From positions 12,325,201 to 12,389,200 of the forward strand of contig JAVTVX010000016.1 of assembly GCA_033439265.1 (NCBI GenBank): a stretch of 64,000 bases of DNA. Direction: 5' to 3'. This stretch comes from Dillenia suffruticosa. Lineage: Eukaryota; Streptophyta; Magnoliopsida; Dilleniales; Dilleniaceae. Of the stretch, positions 60,292 through 64,000 are shown one piece after another; the first letter of the stretch is position 1; each line of letters starts with the position of its first letter. A program made the translations under genes and the position numbers. The notes beneath the pieces were generated by a model. That model worked only from the letters and a program-made list of their open reading frames with translations. It did not search any database and had not been told where the DNA came from.

Positions 60292-61735
60292 TTGCTAGCC
60301 AGGTTTGAGGTCAGGCCGACATTGTTGGACCATATTCGGGAGCTTCAAGGCACTGATACCGAGCTCCAGGCTCTTACTGAGAGTACCTTCAGAGGTGATA
60401 TAGATGATTTCAGAGTCCGTGGTGATGGACTTCTGACTTATCGAGATAGAATGGCTATACCCGCCGATGATGATCTTTGCAGGTCCATATTAGAGGAGGC
60501 ATACTCCTCGGCTTATGCCTTATACCCGATTAGTACAAAGATGTATCGAACTATTCGGGGCAGCTATTGGTGGCTAAGTATGAAGAAGGACATTGCGGAG
60601 TTTGTAACTAGATGTTTAGTCTGTCAGCAGGTGAAGGCTGAGCATCAGAGGCTAGCGGATTTACTGCAGCCTCTTCCCATTCCTGAGTGGGAATGGGAGC
60701 ATATTACTATGGACTTCGTGATGGGGTTGCCACGGACTTCTACACAGCATGATACGATTTGGGTGATTATCAATCGACTCACTAAATCTGCACATTTTAT
60801 CCCTATCCGCGGTGACTATTCCATAGAGGCATTGGCACGTCTCTATATTGATACCATAGTTTGCCTTCACGGGGTGCCTGTGTCAATTGTTTCATATAAG
60901 GATCCCAGGTTCACATCTAGATTTTTGTCCAAATTACAGGAGGCATTGGGTACTAGATTGAACTTCAGTACGGCATATCATCCTCAGACGAAAGACCAGT
61001 CTGAGAGGACGATTCAGACGATCGAGGATATGCTTCGGGCATATGTCATTGATTTTCATGGTAGTTGGGATCGGCACCTTCTACTAGTCGTGTTCGCATA
61101 TAATAACAGTTATTAGGACAGTATAGGGATACCTCCGTATGAGGCACTGTATGGCAAGAAGTATCACACCCCGATATGCTGGGATAAGGTCGGAGAGCGA
61201 CGTCTCAGTAGCTTGAGTTGATTGAGCAAACAAAGGACAAAGTTAAGGTCATCCGTGAGCGGATGAAAGCCGCCCAGGACAGACAGAAGACGTATACTTG
61301 AGTTTGCTATGGGAGATATGGTTTTCTTGAGGATATTTCATTGGAAAGGAGTTATACGGTTCAGGCAGCGGGGCAAGCTGAGCCCCAGATATATTGGGCC
61401 CTTCTGTATCCTTGATAGGGTCGGGAGTGTGGCATACAAGCTAAAGCTGCAGGATGAACTTTCCCGTATTCACGACGTTTTTCATGTCTCAGTACTCAGA
61501 AAGTACTAGGCCGATTCTTCTCATGTATTTGAGCCTCCACCTGTTGAGTTACGAAAGGACCTTAGTCTTCCAGTTCAGCCCACGGCTATTCTAGATCGGT
61601 AGGTCAGAAAGCTGCGGAGCAAGAAAGTCAAATTGGTTAGAGTTTTGTGGAGGAGTGATCAGGTCGAGGAGGAGACCTGGGAGCCCGAGGAGACTATGAG
61701 GAGACAGTACCCCCATTTATTTATTGTTTAGTCCT
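60292..61735 (+). pseudogene. Gypsy integrase and chromodomain-like tail, inactivated
   Basis: A 275-codon open run (60292-61116) covers the zinc-binding and core regions. The two Cys are present ([14 protein letters not shown]) but the two zinc-binding His are replaced by Tyr (AYSSAYALY). The first core Asp stands in [10 protein letters not shown]; the second, usually in SDRDPRF, is changed (SYKDPRF); the Glu remains in SERTIQ. A stop after NNSY is followed by a further open run (61309-61509: MGDMVFLRI, PFCILDRVGSVAYKLKL, IHDVFHVSVLRKY) and a chromodomain-like tail (61645-61735, EEETWEPEETMRRQYPHLF). The protein would be non-functional even where open. Confidence 0.88.
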
Positions 61736-61762
61736 CTTTTAGTTTCGAGGACGAAACTTGAT

Positions 61763-61779
61763 TTTAGGGGATTAGAAAA
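61763..61779 (+). promoter_or_regulatory. Polypurine tract of the plus-strand gypsy element
   Basis: TTTAGGGGATTAGAAAA immediately before the 3' LTR; one base differs from the tract at 13191-13207 on the other strand. Confidence 0.8.
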
Positions 61780-64000
61780 TGTAACGCCGACTCTGTGATA
61801 TCGTATTTTTGTACGAGAAATTTTATTTATTTATAATGATTTTTGAATTTGGGGTATTTAAATGAAATTTTGGGTATATTTAAAATTATTGTCGTACCCG
61901 TGAAAATTTGGGTAAAAATGAACATATATATTTATATATAAATAATAATAATGAAAAAAAGAAAAGTGAAGAGAAGAGAAGAGAAGAGTAGAGAAGAAAA
62001 AAAAAGCAAAAAGAAAAAGAAAAAGAAAAAAGAATTAGGGCTTAAAGCCCTAATTCTCCCTTTTCCTCTCTCTTTCTCTCTCTCCCTCTCTCTCTCACTC
62101 CGTCTCTTCCTTTCCCGCAGCTGCCGCCCACTGCCTCGCCTTCCTCCTGCAGCTACTGCCTACCGCCTTGCCTTCCTCCCGTGATTGCCACCACTGCAAC
62201 GCCCTCCCGCGACTGCAGCACCTCCGCCGAGCGCGATCTGCTACCAGCGCTCCACAGCGTGAGCACGCGACTGCCCGAGCGCTCCACAGTGTGAGTGCGC
62301 GCCTGCTCGGGAGCACGCTTGCACACGACCGAGTACTCCAGCCCACAGTGTGCGAGCCCAATGCGCGATACCTGCATGACCGCGAGCGCACTAACGCGCG
62401 ACAACGCGAGCGCGCACTGCGCGAGCCCTAGCGCGCCCCTGCGCGCCTCTGCACTCTCCTGCACGAGCGCCAGTGCACCCCTGCACACCTCTGCACGCTC
62501 CTGCACGAGCGCCAGCGCGTCCTTGTGCGCCCTTGCATGAGCGCCAGCACGCCCCAGCACAAGCTACCCAGTGTGAGCACGCCCCCAGCGCAACCCTCCG
62601 CGTGAGCCCAGCATGCTATCTCCTGCGACCTGCGCGACCCCAGCACGAGCACAAATGTGCTCCAACGTGCGACCCACTGCGCGAGCCCGCGTGCCTCACA
62701 GCGCGTGATCCAGCTCGCGAGTGCGAGCCCTAGCTCGTGAGCCTGCCAGCCCGCACACCCCAGCAGTGAGCGCACAGCCTGCGAGCCCACTGCGGCCTGC
62801 TGAACCGCGAGCCATCCAGCGGGTCAGCCCGCCAGCCCACCGGCCTACGAGCTTGCGACTGCTCTTGAGCCCGCGACCGGCTTTCTCTTTTGAGTGTTAT
62901 CTACGATCCTCGTAGAGATCCTTCACTGCAAGTAACGGCTGTCTTAGATGTAGTTTTGTGTTAGAAATTGATTTAGTCGCTAACATGTTTTCAAAATTGA
63001 AAATATTACAGGTTTTAAATTTATATGATGGGCAAACGAAAGCTAGATTTGAGATTCGAGTAAACCTAGGTGAGGGAAATGAAATTATTTCCATACTTCA
63101 ATTTAATTTGGTCGAATTTTGGTTGAATTTAGAATCGGAAGTTATATATATATGTTGTTGTTGCTTAAAATCAATATTTAAGTCCTTAGAACATGTGGTT
63201 AAATGTGTAGAAATTATGGTGTATATTTATAAATTAAAGAATTTAGGGTTGTACGAATTTAAGGAAAATATTAAACCCTGACAATAGTCTAAATTTTGAT
63301 GAAAATCGTGATGATTTGATTAAGTTGGCTTTCTTGGTGATTCGATTGAAGAGAGCTTTGATTCTATGTATTGTGGTTTTATTGGGGAGTACGCTATCCT
63401 TCCCAAATCCATAAGTGCGATTTATTTCAATACTTTTGTTTAATGTGTAAATTCTGTTTTAAAATATTTGATAAATAAGCATGATTTGTAGCGTGCTTGA
63501 AATATTTTGACTGATTTGGAAATTGATTTTTGTAAACTGATAGAGTGTCCAAAAACTATGTTGAAATATTGAAATTATGCATCCCTGTGGTTGAAATATA
63601 AAATGTGTCATTTTATGCTATATGTTGCATTTAGTTTGTGAACCTGATTTCGACACATTTTGATATGATTTTGGATTTGGCCTTGAGGGTTTTGGTATGT
63701 ATTGTTCCGTAGTTATGAAGGACACCGTGAGAGACGCTTTGGTAGCGTCCGGATATGCCTAGGCTTGAGGTATCCCACAAGTTGTCATGATTTTTATTAA
63801 CGATAGGTACTAACCAGGTTGAACCCGAAAATGGGAGGATTTGGATACTCTCTCTAAGTCTAGCACCTGGACGAGGTTCGTCGCCAACGCTGGGGTAGAG
63901 AGCACTTTAAATAAATTTGCATATAACACCCTCGGTGCACCTGTCAAAGGTCGTTGTAGAACTCTACCAGGACATTTTCGACTGCCAGTTCTATGATTTT
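61780..64000 (+). repeat. 3' LTR of the plus-strand gypsy element (runs off the window)
   Basis: Begins TGTAACGCCGACTCTG like the 5' LTR and repeats its order: TATA-like run, GA tract, palindrome (62032-62056), CT tract, GC-rich minisatellite, donor-like GCAA|GTAACG (GT at 62932), T-rich sequence. The window ends before the acceptor-like site and LTR end. Many substitutions and small indels separate it from the 5' LTR. Confidence 0.92.

Larger units (their letters stand above)
53349..64000 (+). mobile_element. Ty3/gypsy retrotransposon (chromovirus-like), truncated by the window end
   Basis: Order: LTR, Met-tRNA primer site, gag, protease, RT, RNase H, integrase, chromodomain-like tail, polypurine tract, LTR. 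That order (RT before integrase), the primer site and the tail point to a plant chromovirus such as the Tekay/Del lineage. Coding parts are recognisable, but stops, frameshifts and lost catalytic residues show it is dead. It is related to the minus-strand element at 11053-18883 (same gag and tail) but has its own LTR family. Confidence 0.93.

Overview
The window reads as nuclear DNA of a flowering plant, probably a eudicot. It is AT-rich and intergenic, with retrotransposons nested in one another. They include long-LTR Ty3/gypsy elements with initiator-tRNA-Met primer sites, decayed Ty1/copia elements, En/Spm-type (CACTA) DNA transposons and a tRNA-derived SINE. Sequence alone does not identify the species. 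Only one intact protein-coding gene is recognisable: a five-exon GDSL esterase/lipase on the minus strand (25827-27445), which joins into a 368-codon frame with all catalytic blocks present. Every other coding trace belongs to a mobile element and is broken.

Layout. 1-4300: a diverged plus-strand LTR tail, then a 3.7 kb minus-strand solo LTR. 5058-9225: a non-coding LTR element (LARD-like) with ~0.8 kb LTRs. 9822-11052: a truncated plus-strand gypsy LTR that looks like a 5'UTR plus first intron. 11053-18883: a minus-strand gypsy element with both LTRs, a recognisable gag and a mostly deleted pol. 18884-25366: a copia leader fragment, a second copy of the LARD 3' half with its flank, a solo LTR inserted in it, and another LTR fragment. 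25367-29215: the GDSL gene and its flanks. 29216-33592: a decayed copia element. 33736-33979: a SINE with a perfect 15-bp target duplication. 34803-38812: a complete non-autonomous CACTA element with a GTA target duplication and a large internal tandem duplication. 41041-43620: a second copia relic. 44475-51345: a minisatellite, AT-rich repeats and a decayed CACTA relic with coding traces and a ~48-bp repeat array. 52818-53348: the left end of another CACTA element, interrupted by a plus-strand gypsy element (53349 to beyond the window end) that has PBS, gag, protease, RT, RNase H, integrase, polypurine tract and most of the 3' LTR.

Most interesting structure. (1) The gypsy LTRs repeat a promoter-like architecture: a palindromic telo-box, a CT-rich tract, a GC-rich stretch, a splice-donor-like site, 1.3-1.6 kb of T-rich sequence, and a pyrimidine tract ending in an acceptor-like AG. 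The LTR therefore resembles a plant housekeeping promoter with a 5'UTR intron. (2) Two separate CACTA elements carry an antisense RNA polymerase III-like A-box/B-box pair with tRNA-like spacing. (3) A segmental duplication copied a LARD insertion together with its flank, and a third diverged copy of the flank lies beyond the GDSL gene. No wholly novel gene system was found; these are the best candidates for follow-up.
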